Source: Thermorudis peleae
Lineage (GTDB): Bacteria; Chloroflexota; Chloroflexia; Thermomicrobiales; Thermomicrobiaceae
Direction of reading: 5' to 3'
Length of the DNA stretch: 64,000 nt
Assembly (NCBI RefSeq): GCF_000744775.1
Contig: NZ_JQMP01000003.1
Coordinates: 1,426,001 to 1,490,000 of the forward strand
Shown here: positions 29,195 to 38,854 of the stretch, piece after piece
How positions within the stretch are numbered: the stretch's first letter is position 1
Layout: each line of letters begins with the position of its first letter
Notes under the pieces: model-generated
Told to the model about the DNA's origin: nothing
Database searches by the model: none
What the model saw: only the letters and a program-made list of their open reading frames with translations
Program-made: the position numbers and the translations under genes

Positions 29195-29802
29195 AGCGCA
29201 TCTGGATCGAGGCTTTCAAGTAACGGAAGAAGGCGATCATAATCCTGCTTAAAGACGCGCGCGATCTCACGTGCAGCCTGCTCAAGCCAAACTCGATCAC
29301 GACCCCGCGCATCAAAGACGTAGCGAATATGCGCGACGAGCAACTGGTCGGTTGGCACTTCACCAGTATAGTGCGCAAGGATGCTGAAATATCGCGGACG
29401 CGCTGTAAACTGAACGACATCGTCAGACGTAGCAACTTCTACTGAATAGTGAAGCGGAGGTGGTAAACTCGGCAGCACGTGGTGAATAACTCCATTCGCT
29501 TCATAGCCGACAGCAACAGCGTGGAACAACGAACGCAGGATATGCTTCAACTCGGGGTTCTGCTCGTAGAGCGCTGCGTCACTCAGCCCTTGTCGCCCAC
29601 GCCGGATAATTCGTCGTCCTGGGTCAATGCTACTCGTTTCCCCGTAGGCAACAACAGCGAAAATTCGCTCTCCTTGGACTCCATGCACAAGCACGAGGCT
29701 GCCAAGAGGCGGTATGCAATGAAGTTCCTCACACTCCGAGATGAAGCCGATTGTGCTTGTTGAGACAATTTCTCCCCAACGCTGGCGTTCAGCCTCAGGC
29801 AT
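29191..29802 (-). CDS. HAS-barrel domain protein (HerA-type N-terminal domain without ATPase)
   Basis: A 203-aa protein whose first ~70 residues resemble the HAS barrel found at the N-terminus of HerA-type DNA-translocating ATPases (GEIVSTSTIGFISECEEL, PPLGSLVLVHG, then SIDPGRRIIRRGR). No ATPase domain follows; the rest is a mixed domain of unknown role. ATG 29802 with GAGGA upstream is chosen; it overlaps the end of the nurA-like gene by 8 bases. In related genomes such proteins adjoin NurA, which suggests an adaptor linking nuclease and translocase. Family call is by pattern, not search. Confidence 0.65.
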   Translation of the reverse strand: MPEAERQRWGEIVSTSTIGFISECEELHCIPPLGSLVLVHGVQGERIFAVVAYGETSSIDPGRRIIRRGRQGLSDAALYEQNPELKHILRSLFHAVAVGYEANGVIHHVLPSLPPPLHYSVEVATSDDVVQFTARPRYFSILAHYTGEVPTDQLLVAHIRYVFDARGRDRVWLEQAAREIARVFKQDYDRLLPLLESLDPDAL

Positions 29803-30994
29803 AGCGTCCTCGCTTGCTTCGCTGTTTGGCAGATTCCCGCAAAAGCATCCCGTGTTCTGCAAGCAATTGTTCAATCATCATCAGCAATGTCTCGCGTTCT
29901 TCAGCATGAATTACCGCTTGTTCATGCGCTTCCTGTAGCGCTAGTGGATACCCACGTGCTCGGTTACACTGATCGACAAGCACGCCATGGACAAAGTCGA
30001 GCATCTCCTGGTCAGCAGCAACCCAAGCGGGCACCTCAACGCGAGCAACTTCTGTCCCAGTATGGAGATAGAAGAACACGATGCGGTCTTCAGGCGGATA
30101 ATGATCAAGTACGCGTGATGAGCTTTGGAACACCTGCGATCGTTCGCCGGGCTGAAGAGCAAGCGCTTTCTCAAAAAGTTCACGATCAGGAATGTCTGGG
30201 AGCTGATCACAGGCTGGGCGATGCCCTTCCGTGACGATGCGCGCACGGCAATGGTCACAGTTCACTGGTAGGCCATGCAGCGGATAGTCACAGACAGCAA
30301 CGCGGAGAACGTTATACACGTCACTTGACCCCGGGAAGCTGATGAAACCAGCAACGGGAACACGCTTTTCACGAAAGGCAGCGAGTGCCGCAAGAAACGG
30401 CTTTAACCCCCACGATACGACGAAATCGGGGAGCCCTTCGAGTCCCCAGAGGATGAGTGTTCCATCGAGGACTGCTAGAGTGCCAAGGGATATGTCATTA
30501 CTGGCCAGCCGAACTGCCGCCTCAAGCTCCGCTACAGCCCGCCGAATCCCAAGCACTGCACCCGCTACGGGCACCCGACGTGAACGATCGGTGACATAGA
30601 GCTCCTCGTCATTCGCACAGAGTTGCGTTTCAACATCAAGAAGAGCCTCACAGATTGCGCCATATTGGAGGATAGCGTAGCCGACGTTCAAGACGTAGTA
30701 GCGCAATGGAGTATGCCGATCGGGATGGATCACTGATCCATCGGTTGCAACCACACGATAGGAACGTGGTACGGCAGGTGACGGAAAGCGGTCAAAGTAA
30801 CCAGCGTGTGTCCGCGCTAGTAACCAGGAAGTTCGTGCAGACGCAAGCCGCTGCAGTACCTCGGCCTCATCAAATACTGCGAGCGCCTGGTGGAGAACGT
30901 TCCACCGGGGCCGGGTTGCACCAACATTCGTCTCGACAACCGCACGAAGCGGCGCAGTGATCGCCGTAAAATCAATCGGCATAGCGTCGGTCAC
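29795..30994 (-). CDS. nurA: NurA-domain nuclease
   Basis: A 399-aa protein of the NurA family, 5'-to-3' nucleases of the RNase H-like fold that act with the HerA helicase in DNA-end resection. Key acidic residues are visible: VVATDGSVIHPDRH (first catalytic Asp), LAVLDGTLILW (second) and a C-terminal HEQAVIHAEERE block. It starts with GTG at 30994, overlapping the protease stop (GTGA), and overlaps the HAS-barrel gene downstream. No complete HerA is in the window. Family call is good; activity is not shown. Confidence 0.8.
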   Translation of the reverse strand: MTDAMPIDFTAITAPLRAVVETNVGATRPRWNVLHQALAVFDEAEVLQRLASARTSWLLARTHAGYFDRFPSPAVPRSYRVVATDGSVIHPDRHTPLRYYVLNVGYAILQYGAICEALLDVETQLCANDEELYVTDRSRRVPVAGAVLGIRRAVAELEAAVRLASNDISLGTLAVLDGTLILWGLEGLPDFVVSWGLKPFLAALAAFREKRVPVAGFISFPGSSDVYNVLRVAVCDYPLHGLPVNCDHCRARIVTEGHRPACDQLPDIPDRELFEKALALQPGERSQVFQSSSRVLDHYPPEDRIVFFYLHTGTEVARVEVPAWVAADQEMLDFVHGVLVDQCNRARGYPLALQEAHEQAVIHAEERETLLMMIEQLLAEHGMLLRESAKQRSKRGRYA

Positions 30995-32223
30995 GCAGTC
31001 GGCTCACCAACTCTGCCAGTAACACGCCGAGCCCAATCATCAGGGTGGCGCAATTCGTCAAGGGTCGGGAGCAGCGCCGGTCCTTCCCAGATTCGCCGGA
31101 AGACATCCCGTCCATAGCGCTGGATGATCGCGTCAGCAAATTGTTCGCCAAGACGGTACTGCTCAAGCTTGACATCAAGACCAATAAGGCGAATGAACAG
31201 CTGCTCAGCAGGCGTACGCTGTTGCTGGCGCTGCTCAAAGCGGCGAGCAATTTCAGCATAGGAGGGAATAGTCTCGCGCCCAACAGCATTCATCACATGA
31301 TTTCCATAGCCTTCGATAACGGCCATGACAGCTTGGACCTGCTGAAAGAGCTCACGCTGTTCAGTTGACAGCAGCGATTCAATAAACGCTTGGGTATCAT
31401 CACCACGGCCAAAAAGAAGTGGTACAGCCCGTAGCCCTTGTTGCAGGCGCTTCATGAGTTGCCCCTCGGCGTACAAGCTTGTCACCAAGCGAACAATTCG
31501 ATCATTGAGGTAATCGCGAAGCCAAGGGTGTGCCTCAAACTCAAAGGCATGCGTTACTTCATGCAGAGCAAGCCAAAAACGAAAGTCGACAGGATGGACT
31601 CCCAGCTGACGCTCGACCCAGCGCACATTTGGTTCAACGAAGTATAGGCGCCCTGTCGTTATCGGCTCACGGCCAAGCAACACCAGGTCATACTGTCCGA
31701 GGACTCGACGGGCAAGAAAACCTAACATGATACCAACTTCGGTAGTGGCAAGAACTTGGCCAGCCTGGATCCACGCAAGAGCACCTAACCGTAATGCTGG
31801 ATGGTCAGGAAGGGAGACAAGCTCTTCAATCGGGCGAAGAAGCGCGGCAAACCCCTCAAGATTTGCATCGATCCAATCAACACGGTCGAAAGCGTAGACT
31901 CGTTCAACTGCAGCAGGAATTGAATCACCGGTATATGAAGCGACAAGCGGAGCAGCACGTTCAACCAGCTCACGATAGGCAGCCGTTAAACGCGCACGCT
32001 CTTCACCATTTAGCCGCTCACGCGCATTGGCCTGGATCGCGAGCTGGCGAACTCGTTCCCAGTCGATGAGACGCGGTGTTGTGTATGAGCGTGCAAAATC
32101 TCGCGCACGAGCGCCGGCCCACGCGCCGACAGTCATGCCAAGGAGCAGGCCGACCCCAAAGAGGGTGCGCGTGTTATTCTGATTCCGCGAGAAAGATAGT
32201 GGACGCATTGCCGTACGATTCAT
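30991..32223 (-). CDS. Zinc-dependent metalloprotease-like protein (DUF2342 / F420-associated family)
   Basis: A 410-aa protein with the zincin motif HEVTHAFEF at about residue 218 and a later EGYGNHVMN block, matching the family described as coenzyme-F420-biosynthesis-associated or DUF2342 zinc-dependent metalloproteases. The N-terminus has a hydrophobic glycine-rich segment (about residues 21-38) that may anchor it in the membrane. GGAGG lies 8 bases before the ATG. It is transcribed with nurA and the HAS-barrel gene through overlapping ends. Substrate is unknown; the F420 link is only a family association. Confidence 0.8.
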   Translation of the reverse strand: MNRTAMRPLSFSRNQNNTRTLFGVGLLLGMTVGAWAGARARDFARSYTTPRLIDWERVRQLAIQANARERLNGEERARLTAAYRELVERAAPLVASYTGDSIPAAVERVYAFDRVDWIDANLEGFAALLRPIEELVSLPDHPALRLGALAWIQAGQVLATTEVGIMLGFLARRVLGQYDLVLLGREPITTGRLYFVEPNVRWVERQLGVHPVDFRFWLALHEVTHAFEFEAHPWLRDYLNDRIVRLVTSLYAEGQLMKRLQQGLRAVPLLFGRGDDTQAFIESLLSTEQRELFQQVQAVMAVIEGYGNHVMNAVGRETIPSYAEIARRFEQRQQQRTPAEQLFIRLIGLDVKLEQYRLGEQFADAIIQRYGRDVFRRIWEGPALLPTLDELRHPDDWARRVTGRVGEPTA

Positions 32224-32238
32224 CCTTTCTTCCTCCGT

Positions 32239-34590
32239 CTAATGTGACGGGGTAGGCGTCGTCGATGGCTTTGCCGCTGGCGTCGGCGTTGGTGTCGTCG
32301 ACGGCTGCGGACTTGGTGACGGTATAGGCTCTGGAGCCGGCTGCGTGCTCGACGATGCCGGCTGATTCGGCGACGGCCCAACGAGCGTCACATTGGACGA
32401 CGGCAAATAGTGACTCTTGAGCACCAGATCATCAATCAACTGATCCCCCTGGTAAACCCGGCGATGGATCATCGCATCAAAACCATCACGCGCCTCTTCA
32501 ACGACGACCCGAGCACCGGGTGGCAAATCGGGAGAAACTTCAACGCGTGGTGTTGGATCAGCTTTCACGACGTTCGTAATGACAGGATTATCGACCTCGA
32601 CACGCCAGTTCGGTTTCGTTCCCCAAATTTCAAATCGCACCCACTGGCCATCAGCAGTTGCGACGATCGCGATCCAGTCATTGGTCGTATTCCGAAACTT
32701 GAAATCAAGTCCATAGTCAGTGTCAACGGTCGCATCAAGGCCAGTTAAGCCGCTTGGTGGTTGTCCATAGAGCGGAATCCAATAGAGATGCCAATTGCGC
32801 TCCACAATCGGGAAACCGCCCCAAAATGCCGCGTGAAAGAGTGTCGTCGAGACCTGACAGACACCGCCACCGACAGAAGGCACAGTAGCAACCTGGCCGT
32901 TCGTCGCAACAATGCCGTAGCCAACTTTAAAGCCGGACTTCAGATCAATTGGACCAACCGTCGCATCAAAGGAGAATACCCCACCGGGTGGCACAAGCGC
33001 CCCGTTGACCCGTTGAACAGCTAGTTCAACGTTGTACTTTCGATTCGGAACCGAACCACCATAGTATGTCGCACCTGAGGAAATTTTCTCGCGGATTTGG
33101 ATCTGTGATGCCATCGCTGCAGTAATCTTTGGCGGCGTTGTCTTCACAGTAAGCTGCACGTCCCGCTGCCCAGCCATCAGCGCTTGCTTGAGTGTAGAAG
33201 CTGAGGCTGCGACATCGAGATCCTGGCCCGGTTGTTCAGGCGCAACAACCTTGACCTGGCCATTGAGATAACGCAGTTGAGCATCCCGCGCGTCAACATG
33301 GACGTTGGGAGCAAGATCCTGGAGGAGGCGACTTACTGCAGCGTCATCAACCGCCACATCAAGCCCCGCTACACCCCCGCTGGCATCGTTCTTCGGCACA
33401 AAGGTGAGCAACTGCGCCATTTGGTCAGGACGTAGTGTAGCAGTGCCATTCGTGCCCCAATGCAGGGTAAGCGGAGCATTGACCAAAGACTGGGCGCGAT
33501 CTGCTGCCTGCTGCGCCATTTCGGCTGTCACCGCCGCAGGCCTGGTAACTGTTCGCACGACAACGTCATGCTTCCCTTGTTGCAACGCTGCAACGATGGC
33601 ATCAACTGAACCTGCCGGATCAAGCACCTGTCCGGGCTGCGGCGGAACAACGACAAATCGTCCACCCTGCCAGCGAACAGTTGCGTCTCGTGGTGCTTGT
33701 GAAACATGATCGCGCAGCGTAGCAAGGTAGCTTTCGACAGCTGCACGGTCAACTGGCTGAATCGTCGGATTCCCATTTGACGAAGTGACAATGGTGAAGA
33801 GCCGCACAAGATCTGATGGTGGGATAGCCCAACGCTGGTCACCTGCCACCAACACCAGTGGCTGCCCAAACGCGGCCTGCGCCTGCGGCAACAGTGGCTT
33901 TAAGGTATCCGCCGTAATCGTTGGTTTAATCGTCACAAATGGTACAGCGATTGCGGCAGTGTCACGCTGACCAAGTCGATCGACGAGCATAGCATAGAGC
34001 GTGGCAACATCGATACCGCGGCCGGGATGATCAGGAGCAATTTGAATACCTTTGCCATCAAACGTAAAGTGCGCGTCAACTGGTGGCTGCGCAACTCCTT
34101 CAGCAATGGGAGCAAGTTGCTTAACGAATGCGGCTGGATCAATGGTAACGGCACTCGAGACAGCAGCGCCAAACAAGCGAGCACGCACCCAAGCGGCAGA
34201 ATCGTGCCACAGATCACCTGTACGACCGTAGCGATACGCAGCGTCAGCAGCTTGGCTGGGATTGATCATGACATGTAAGTCGGCAAGCGCAAGCGGCCAC
34301 TCTCGTCCGTCGGCACGTAAGGTAATCGTTCGTTGGGCAAAGGCTTGTTGCTCGGTTGCAATGCGAGCCTCAGCTTGTTGTTGCGTTAATCCGCCAACAG
34401 GGATTCCCGCAACAGTAACACCGGGATAGATCTTGCCATGCCAGACATAGCCATAGGCAAGGACAGCAGCACCACTCAGCATGCAGAGAAGCGCGAGCGT
34501 CGCTGCAACAAGCAAAAGGGCGCGCTGGCTAACATGCCAGACGCGCTGTTGTGCTATTGACCACTGCCTTGCCGGTGCAATATCCGCCAT
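32239..34590 (-). CDS. VanW/YoaR-type surface protein with peptidoglycan-binding repeats and G5 domain
   Basis: A 783-aa exported protein. A single membrane anchor (about residues 25-50) is followed by three or more repeats of the YoaR-type putative peptidoglycan-binding domain (GKGIQIAPDHPGRGID, RFVVVPPQPGQVLDP, GQVKVVAPEQPGQDLD). A VanW domain (PGGVFSFDATVGP, VGGGVCQVSTTLFHAAFW) and a G5-like domain come next, and the tail is rich in Pro, Thr and Ser. The start at 34590 is taken because the longer frame adds Arg/Gly-rich shadow. A role at the cell wall is likely; VanW has no firmly known biochemical activity. Confidence 0.88.
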   Translation of the reverse strand: MADIAPARQWSIAQQRVWHVSQRALLLVAATLALLCMLSGAAVLAYGYVWHGKIYPGVTVAGIPVGGLTQQQAEARIATEQQAFAQRTITLRADGREWPLALADLHVMINPSQAADAAYRYGRTGDLWHDSAAWVRARLFGAAVSSAVTIDPAAFVKQLAPIAEGVAQPPVDAHFTFDGKGIQIAPDHPGRGIDVATLYAMLVDRLGQRDTAAIAVPFVTIKPTITADTLKPLLPQAQAAFGQPLVLVAGDQRWAIPPSDLVRLFTIVTSSNGNPTIQPVDRAAVESYLATLRDHVSQAPRDATVRWQGGRFVVVPPQPGQVLDPAGSVDAIVAALQQGKHDVVVRTVTRPAAVTAEMAQQAADRAQSLVNAPLTLHWGTNGTATLRPDQMAQLLTFVPKNDASGGVAGLDVAVDDAAVSRLLQDLAPNVHVDARDAQLRYLNGQVKVVAPEQPGQDLDVAASASTLKQALMAGQRDVQLTVKTTPPKITAAMASQIQIREKISSGATYYGGSVPNRKYNVELAVQRVNGALVPPGGVFSFDATVGPIDLKSGFKVGYGIVATNGQVATVPSVGGGVCQVSTTLFHAAFWGGFPIVERNWHLYWIPLYGQPPSGLTGLDATVDTDYGLDFKFRNTTNDWIAIVATADGQWVRFEIWGTKPNWRVEVDNPVITNVVKADPTPRVEVSPDLPPGARVVVEEARDGFDAMIHRRVYQGDQLIDDLVLKSHYLPSSNVTLVGPSPNQPASSSTQPAPEPIPSPSPQPSTTPTPTPAAKPSTTPTPSH

Positions 34591-34688
34591 GCTCTGCCGT
34601 TGTCCCCCTCGCCACCTGTTCAGTGGCTTCCTTCCATCACGCGACGTGCTGCCGGCCTGAGTGTACCACAGGTCCCGAGATCCATCCC

Positions 34689-34717
34689 TTGCCTCGTGCA
34701 AGGAAGCTTGGTACATT
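34689..34717 (+). promoter_or_regulatory. Candidate promoter of ridA
   Basis: TTGCCT (34689-34694), 17 bases, TACATT (34712-34717), 34 bases before the GTG start. Confidence 0.5.
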
Positions 34718-34751
34718 CCGGCAGGGATAGGTACACGCGGAAGGAACAAGG

Positions 34752-35144
34752 GTGGAACGACAGGTTATTCAAACACCATTAGCCCCAAAGGCAATCGGGC
34801 CCTATTCGCAAGCCATCCGCTTCGGCCAACTCCTCTTTACGGCAGGACAGATTCCGCTTGACCCACACACGGGTCAACTCGTCGGTGATGACATCGCAAC
34901 GCAAACGCGGCAGGTTCTTGAGAATCTCCGGGCCATTGTTGAAGCAGCTGGCAGCAGCTTTGCGCATGTTGTGAAGACAACCTGCTACCTTGTTGACCTT
35001 GGCGACTTTCAGACATTTAACCAAATCTATGCCGAGTATTTCGGGGAAAGCGCTCCAGCACGTAGCACGGTACAAGTCGCCAGCTTGCCAGCCGGTGCAC
35101 GTGTCGAGATCGAGTGCATCGCTATCGTGCCCGAAACTGCTTAG
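34752..35144 (+). CDS. ridA: RidA family reactive-intermediate deaminase
   Basis: A 130-aa RidA/YjgF protein that hydrolyses reactive enamine/imine intermediates made by PLP enzymes. Conserved blocks are APKAIGPYSQAIRFGQLLFTA, the substrate-binding Arg in PARSTVQVASLP and the C-terminal VEIECIAIVP. It starts with GTG at 34752 after an AAGGAAC-type site. Length is exactly that of the family, and it is monocistronic between divergent VanW and a tRNA. Confidence 0.93.
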   Translation: MERQVIQTPLAPKAIGPYSQAIRFGQLLFTAGQIPLDPHTGQLVGDDIATQTRQVLENLRAIVEAAGSSFAHVVKTTCYLVDLGDFQTFNQIYAEYFGESAPARSTVQVASLPAGARVEIECIAIVPETA

Positions 35145-35169
35145 GGGCTCGCGTAGAACACGACCGTCC

Positions 35170-35199
35170 TTGCATACTGGCGAATCAGCATGATAGACT
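35170..35199 (+). promoter_or_regulatory. Promoter of tRNA-Val (CAC)
   Basis: TTGCAT (35170-35175), 18 bases, TAGACT (35194-35199), 14 bases before the tRNA. Confidence 0.6.
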
Positions 35200-35213
35200 A
35201 TCGGCCAGGAACT

Positions 35214-35287
35214 GGGTGAGTAGCTCAGCTGGTTAGAGCGCGCGGTTCACATCCGCGAGGTCAGGGGTTCAAGTCCCTTCTCACCCA
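35214..35287 (+). tRNA. tRNA-Val (CAC)
   Basis: A 74-nt cloverleaf with acceptor GGGTGAG/CTCACCC, D-arm AGCTCAGCTGGTTAGAGC, anticodon stem CGCGG/CCGCG, loop TTCACAT (anticodon CAC) and T-arm GGTTCAAGTCC. CCA is not encoded. Confidence 0.96.
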
Positions 35288-35480
35288 CTTTGTGTATTGG
35301 GAAGGATGGCAGCGAGAGTCGCTGCCGTTTGTCTTACCGGAGCGAGGCAGCTAGCGCTTACAGGACGCGCTTGATGCATACAAGTACCCCGAAAGCGCTC
35401 CGCATGTGTTAACGTTCTGAACGCGGCATCTTCACGGTCCGGATTTCCGAGAGCGCCTGGCGGGGTAGAGAGGGTGGGAG

Positions 35481-35948
35481 ATGGTTCGCGAACGCCCAGT
35501 CGTACTGACACCGCAAGGCAAAGCTCAGCTTGAGCAGGAGCTTGAGCACTTACGCACGGTGAAGCTTCCCGCGCTCGTCGATCGGCTCCAGCAGCTGAGC
35601 AATGAAGGCGATATCTCAGACAATAGCGAGTACGAAGATACCAAGGAAGAGCTGGTTCATACTGAAGCGCGAATCCGGGAGATTGAACACATTCTCCGCC
35701 GGGCGCAGATCGTGACGGCTGGTGACCGAGAACGGGTTCATCTCGGCGCGCGCGTTACCGTGGTTGACGATGAGGGCATCGAAGAAACCTGGGTGATCGT
35801 CAGCCCGGAAGAAGCAAATGCCTCGCAGGGTCGCATCTCCGTCGAGTCACCTGTGGGCTCAGCTCTGCTTGGAAAACGCGTCGGAGACACCGTTGTCGTC
35901 CAAGCCCCTGGCGGCGAAACACGTCTCACCATCAAACACATTGAGTAA
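35481..35948 (+). CDS. greA: Transcription elongation factor GreA
   Basis: A 155-aa factor that rescues backtracked RNA polymerase by stimulating transcript cleavage. The N-terminal coiled coil carries the expected acidic tip (GDISDNSEYEDTKEE), and the C-terminal FKBP-like domain ends with GSALLGKRVGDTVVVQAPGG. A GAGGGTGGGAG stretch provides the ribosome-binding site. The ~190 bases between tRNA-Val and greA show no other gene. It is co-directional with lysS, 63 bases downstream. Confidence 0.95.
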   Translation: MVRERPVVLTPQGKAQLEQELEHLRTVKLPALVDRLQQLSNEGDISDNSEYEDTKEELVHTEARIREIEHILRRAQIVTAGDRERVHLGARVTVVDDEGIEETWVIVSPEEANASQGRISVESPVGSALLGKRVGDTVVVQAPGGETRLTIKHIE

Positions 35949-36011
35949 CGCCAAGGCAGTGGATAAGCACGTGGTATCCTAGCCCCGGCATCATCTGGGG
36001 AGAGGTGGGGT

Positions 36012-37562
36012 ATGCCACTGAACGACCAGCAGCAGCAACGGCTTGCAAAGCTCCAGGCTTTACGCCAACAGGGAGTCGACCCTTATCCCCCGCGAGCAAC
36101 GCGAACACACACAACGCAAGCAGCCATCGCTCGCTTTCTCGAGCGCGAGCCAGCACTCCAGGGGGCGCCCGACCCCGAGGGCATTAGCGTTGTCGGAAGG
36201 CTCACTGCAATCCGGGACATGGGGAAACTCGTTTTCTGCCACATTCGCGATGGCTATGGCGCTCTCCAACTCTATCTCCGCCAGGATGTGCTGGGCAGCG
36301 AGCAATTTGCCTGGTTTAAGCGGTATCTGGACCTCAATGACTTTGTTGAGGCCCATGGTCACCTGTTTCGTACCCGCACCGGTGAAATTACCCTCCAGGT
36401 AACCAGCATCCGCTTGTTGAGCAAGGCATTGCAACCTCCGCCTGACAAATGGCATGGGCTCAGTGATGTTGAAACCCGATATCGACAACGGTACGTTGAT
36501 CTGTTAGCGAATGAAGAAACACGGCAACTTTTCGTCACACGCACGCGGATCATTAGCGCGATCCGTCGGTTTCTTGACGAGCGCGGCTTCCTGGAGGTTG
36601 AAACGCCAACATTACAGCCCCTCTATGGAGGAGCCGCAGCTCGTCCATTTACAACCCACTACCATGCACTTGATCAAACCTTTTATCTTCGGATTTCCGA
36701 CGAACTGTATCTGAAGCGCCTTCTTGTCGGCGGGTACGAGCGGGTCTACGAGATCTGCAAAGATTTCCGGAATGAGGGCATCGATTCACGGCATTCGCCC
36801 GAATTCACCATGCTCGAGTTCTACATGGCCTATGCCGATTATCAAGAAGTGATGAACCTCTGTGAGGAGCTTATTCTTGCTGCCGCCGATGCTGCACTTG
36901 GGCAACGACAGATTCAATGGGGCGAGACGACAATTGACCTCTCACCTCCATGGCGGCGGATGACACTGCGTGAGGCATTGCGCGAAGCCACCGGCATCGA
37001 TTTCCTTGAGGTTACTGAGCAAGAGACACTCTACGAGCGAGCACGAGCGTTAGGTGCTGACGTGACTCCCACAACGGTCTGGCCACGAATCATTGATGAA
37101 TTGCTCAAGACATTCGTCCGACCACGGCTTATCGCACCAACGTTTCTTTATGACTACCCTGTCGCGCTTTCTCCACTCGCGAAGCGTAAGCCCGAAGATC
37201 CTCGACTCGTCGAGCGTTTCCAGTTGTTCATTGGCGGGATGGAACTCGCGAACGCATACTCCGAGCTCAATGACCCACTTGACCAACTGGCCCGGTTCCT
37301 CGAGCAGGCACGGGATCGCGCCCGCGGCGACGAGGAAGCGATGCCAATTGACGAAGATTATGTCAATGCACTGATGTACGGCATGCCCCCGACGGGGGGT
37401 TTTGGCCTCGGCATCGACCGACTCGTCATGCTCTTCACCAACCAACAAGCGATCCGCGAGGTCATTTTGTTCCCACAACTCCGCGTGAAGCCAACGCCGC
37501 TAGGACTTACCGAAGCCCTTACCCCGTATATCGCGGAAGAAACTTCAATCAACACTGGCTAG
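36012..37562 (+). CDS. lysS: Lysyl-tRNA synthetase (class II)
   Basis: A 516-aa class II LysRS. The N-terminal OB-fold anticodon domain (GRLTAIRDMGKLVFCHIRD), motif 1 region FLEVETPTLQPLYGGAAARPF, motif 2 FRNEGIDSRHSPEFTMLE and motif 3 GFGLGIDRLVML are all present. The extension after motif 3 is short. The start at ATG 36012 follows GGGGAGAGGTGGGG. TATCCT near 35974 is a possible -10 box. The stop overlaps the convergent transporter gene by 4 bases. Confidence 0.96.
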   Translation: MPLNDQQQQRLAKLQALRQQGVDPYPPRATRTHTTQAAIARFLEREPALQGAPDPEGISVVGRLTAIRDMGKLVFCHIRDGYGALQLYLRQDVLGSEQFAWFKRYLDLNDFVEAHGHLFRTRTGEITLQVTSIRLLSKALQPPPDKWHGLSDVETRYRQRYVDLLANEETRQLFVTRTRIISAIRRFLDERGFLEVETPTLQPLYGGAAARPFTTHYHALDQTFYLRISDELYLKRLLVGGYERVYEICKDFRNEGIDSRHSPEFTMLEFYMAYADYQEVMNLCEELILAAADAALGQRQIQWGETTIDLSPPWRRMTLREALREATGIDFLEVTEQETLYERARALGADVTPTTVWPRIIDELLKTFVRPRLIAPTFLYDYPVALSPLAKRKPEDPRLVERFQLFIGGMELANAYSELNDPLDQLARFLEQARDRARGDEEAMPIDEDYVNALMYGMPPTGGFGLGIDRLVMLFTNQQAIREVILFPQLRVKPTPLGLTEALTPYIAEETSINTG

Positions 37563-38713
37563 TCCAACTGCCGCGCATTCGAGTGACTTGCCAGTTCGGC
37601 TTCGCGCAGTCGGCGGTAAAGATATCGATAGACATCACGACAAGCAGCGGCAATCGGGACAACTAACAGCGTTCCAAGTAAGCCCCAAATCGCGCCGCCG
37701 ATCACGAGCAACAGCATGACGATCGCCGGATTGAATTGCACAGCGCGTCCCTGAACGCGCGGAACGAGCAAGTTGTTCTCAAGTTGCTGGATAACGATAA
37801 ACGCAATCGCGACAGCAAAGAGTTTGTCGGCATCAGTGGCGAGTGCAACGACGGCGATCACGAGGAAAGACAAAATCGGGCCAAGCAATGGCACGAGCTC
37901 GAGCACACCAGCAATAAGTCCAAGGACAAGCGGTTGCGCCAAGCCAATCGCCCACATTGCAAGGCCAGTCGCTGTGCCAATCACCACACCAAGGAAAAGT
38001 TGACCACGAATATAGGCGCCAAATGTTCGATCAATAATGTGGACAATGGCACGCACATCATCCTGCCACTGCACCGGCCAGAGACCATAAAACCAGTGAA
38101 GTGCCTGGCGTTCGTGCCGGAGAGCATAGAAGATCCAGAAGGGGAGCAGCACCAGCGCAGAGAAAAACCCGAAGAGCGCGCTGACAGCCGTAACCGTTGC
38201 CAGGAGCGCTGGACGCGTTATCGAAAAGAGTACCCCAACCAAGCTCTCAACCTGACGTTCGATTTGTATTTGCAAACGTGGCGGCAAGCCCTGCTCGAGC
38301 CGAGCAGAAAGGTGCGGTACTGCTTGGAGAAGACTGCGGAGATAGTCGGGAAAATTTGTCACGAACTGGATCGCCTGCTCCAGGAGCGGTGGCACAAGAA
38401 TATAGCCGGCCAGAGCAAGTCCACCGAAGAAGAGCAAATAGCTCACTAGGATCGCAATGGTTCGAGCCAGGCCCGGAGAGCGCTGTGCAAAGGGAAGCTG
38501 CTGTTCAATGCGCGCGACGAGCGGGGCAAGAAGGTACACGATGAGTGCACCAATCGCAAAGGGAATCAATGCTCCCCGCGCGCGCCATAGCATCCAGCCA
38601 ACAAGGCCGACAGCGAGCGCAACCATCACGCCACGCCAGAAGCGCGGCGTCCGCCAAGGAGAAGAAGGTGGTGAAAGGTCGTGTTGTGGACGAGGTTGAA
38701 CGCGCTCGATCAT
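37559..38713 (-). CDS. AI-2E family transporter (PerM-like membrane protein)
   Basis: A 384-aa membrane protein of the AI-2E/UPF0118 family, with a pair of N-terminal hydrophobic segments, a soluble segment (about residues 120-190) and four or five C-terminal segments including GLAQPLVLGLIAGVLELVPL and LENNLLVPRVQGRAV, the family signature. Members are linked to autoinducer-2 export or Na+/H+ exchange; the role here is open. ATG 38713 is chosen because AAGGA lies 7 bases upstream; another ATG at 38728 is possible. Confidence 0.85.
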   Translation of the reverse strand: MIERVQPRPQHDLSPPSSPWRTPRFWRGVMVALAVGLVGWMLWRARGALIPFAIGALIVYLLAPLVARIEQQLPFAQRSPGLARTIAILVSYLLFFGGLALAGYILVPPLLEQAIQFVTNFPDYLRSLLQAVPHLSARLEQGLPPRLQIQIERQVESLVGVLFSITRPALLATVTAVSALFGFFSALVLLPFWIFYALRHERQALHWFYGLWPVQWQDDVRAIVHIIDRTFGAYIRGQLFLGVVIGTATGLAMWAIGLAQPLVLGLIAGVLELVPLLGPILSFLVIAVVALATDADKLFAVAIAFIVIQQLENNLLVPRVQGRAVQFNPAIVMLLLVIGGAIWGLLGTLLVVPIAAACRDVYRYLYRRLREAELASHSNARQLD

Positions 38714-38794
38714 CGCAATGTCCTTCATGTACTGTGGACAACTACTGAACGCGTCTCTTGATTGTCTACGATCTTGCCACATCGGTCGGACAAC

Positions 38795-38821
38795 GACACC
38801 CCCAGCATAGCTGGGGGTGTC
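38795..38821 (-). terminator. 12-bp hairpin ending the sugar ABC operon
   Basis: GACACCCCCAGC (38795-38806) pairs perfectly with 38810-38821 around a 3-base loop. It lies 34 bases past the stop of the minus-strand binding-protein gene and before the transporter gene. No T-tract is visible. Confidence 0.6.
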
Positions 38822-38854
38822 AACACATGATTGGCCTTTGTGGAAACGACTGCG

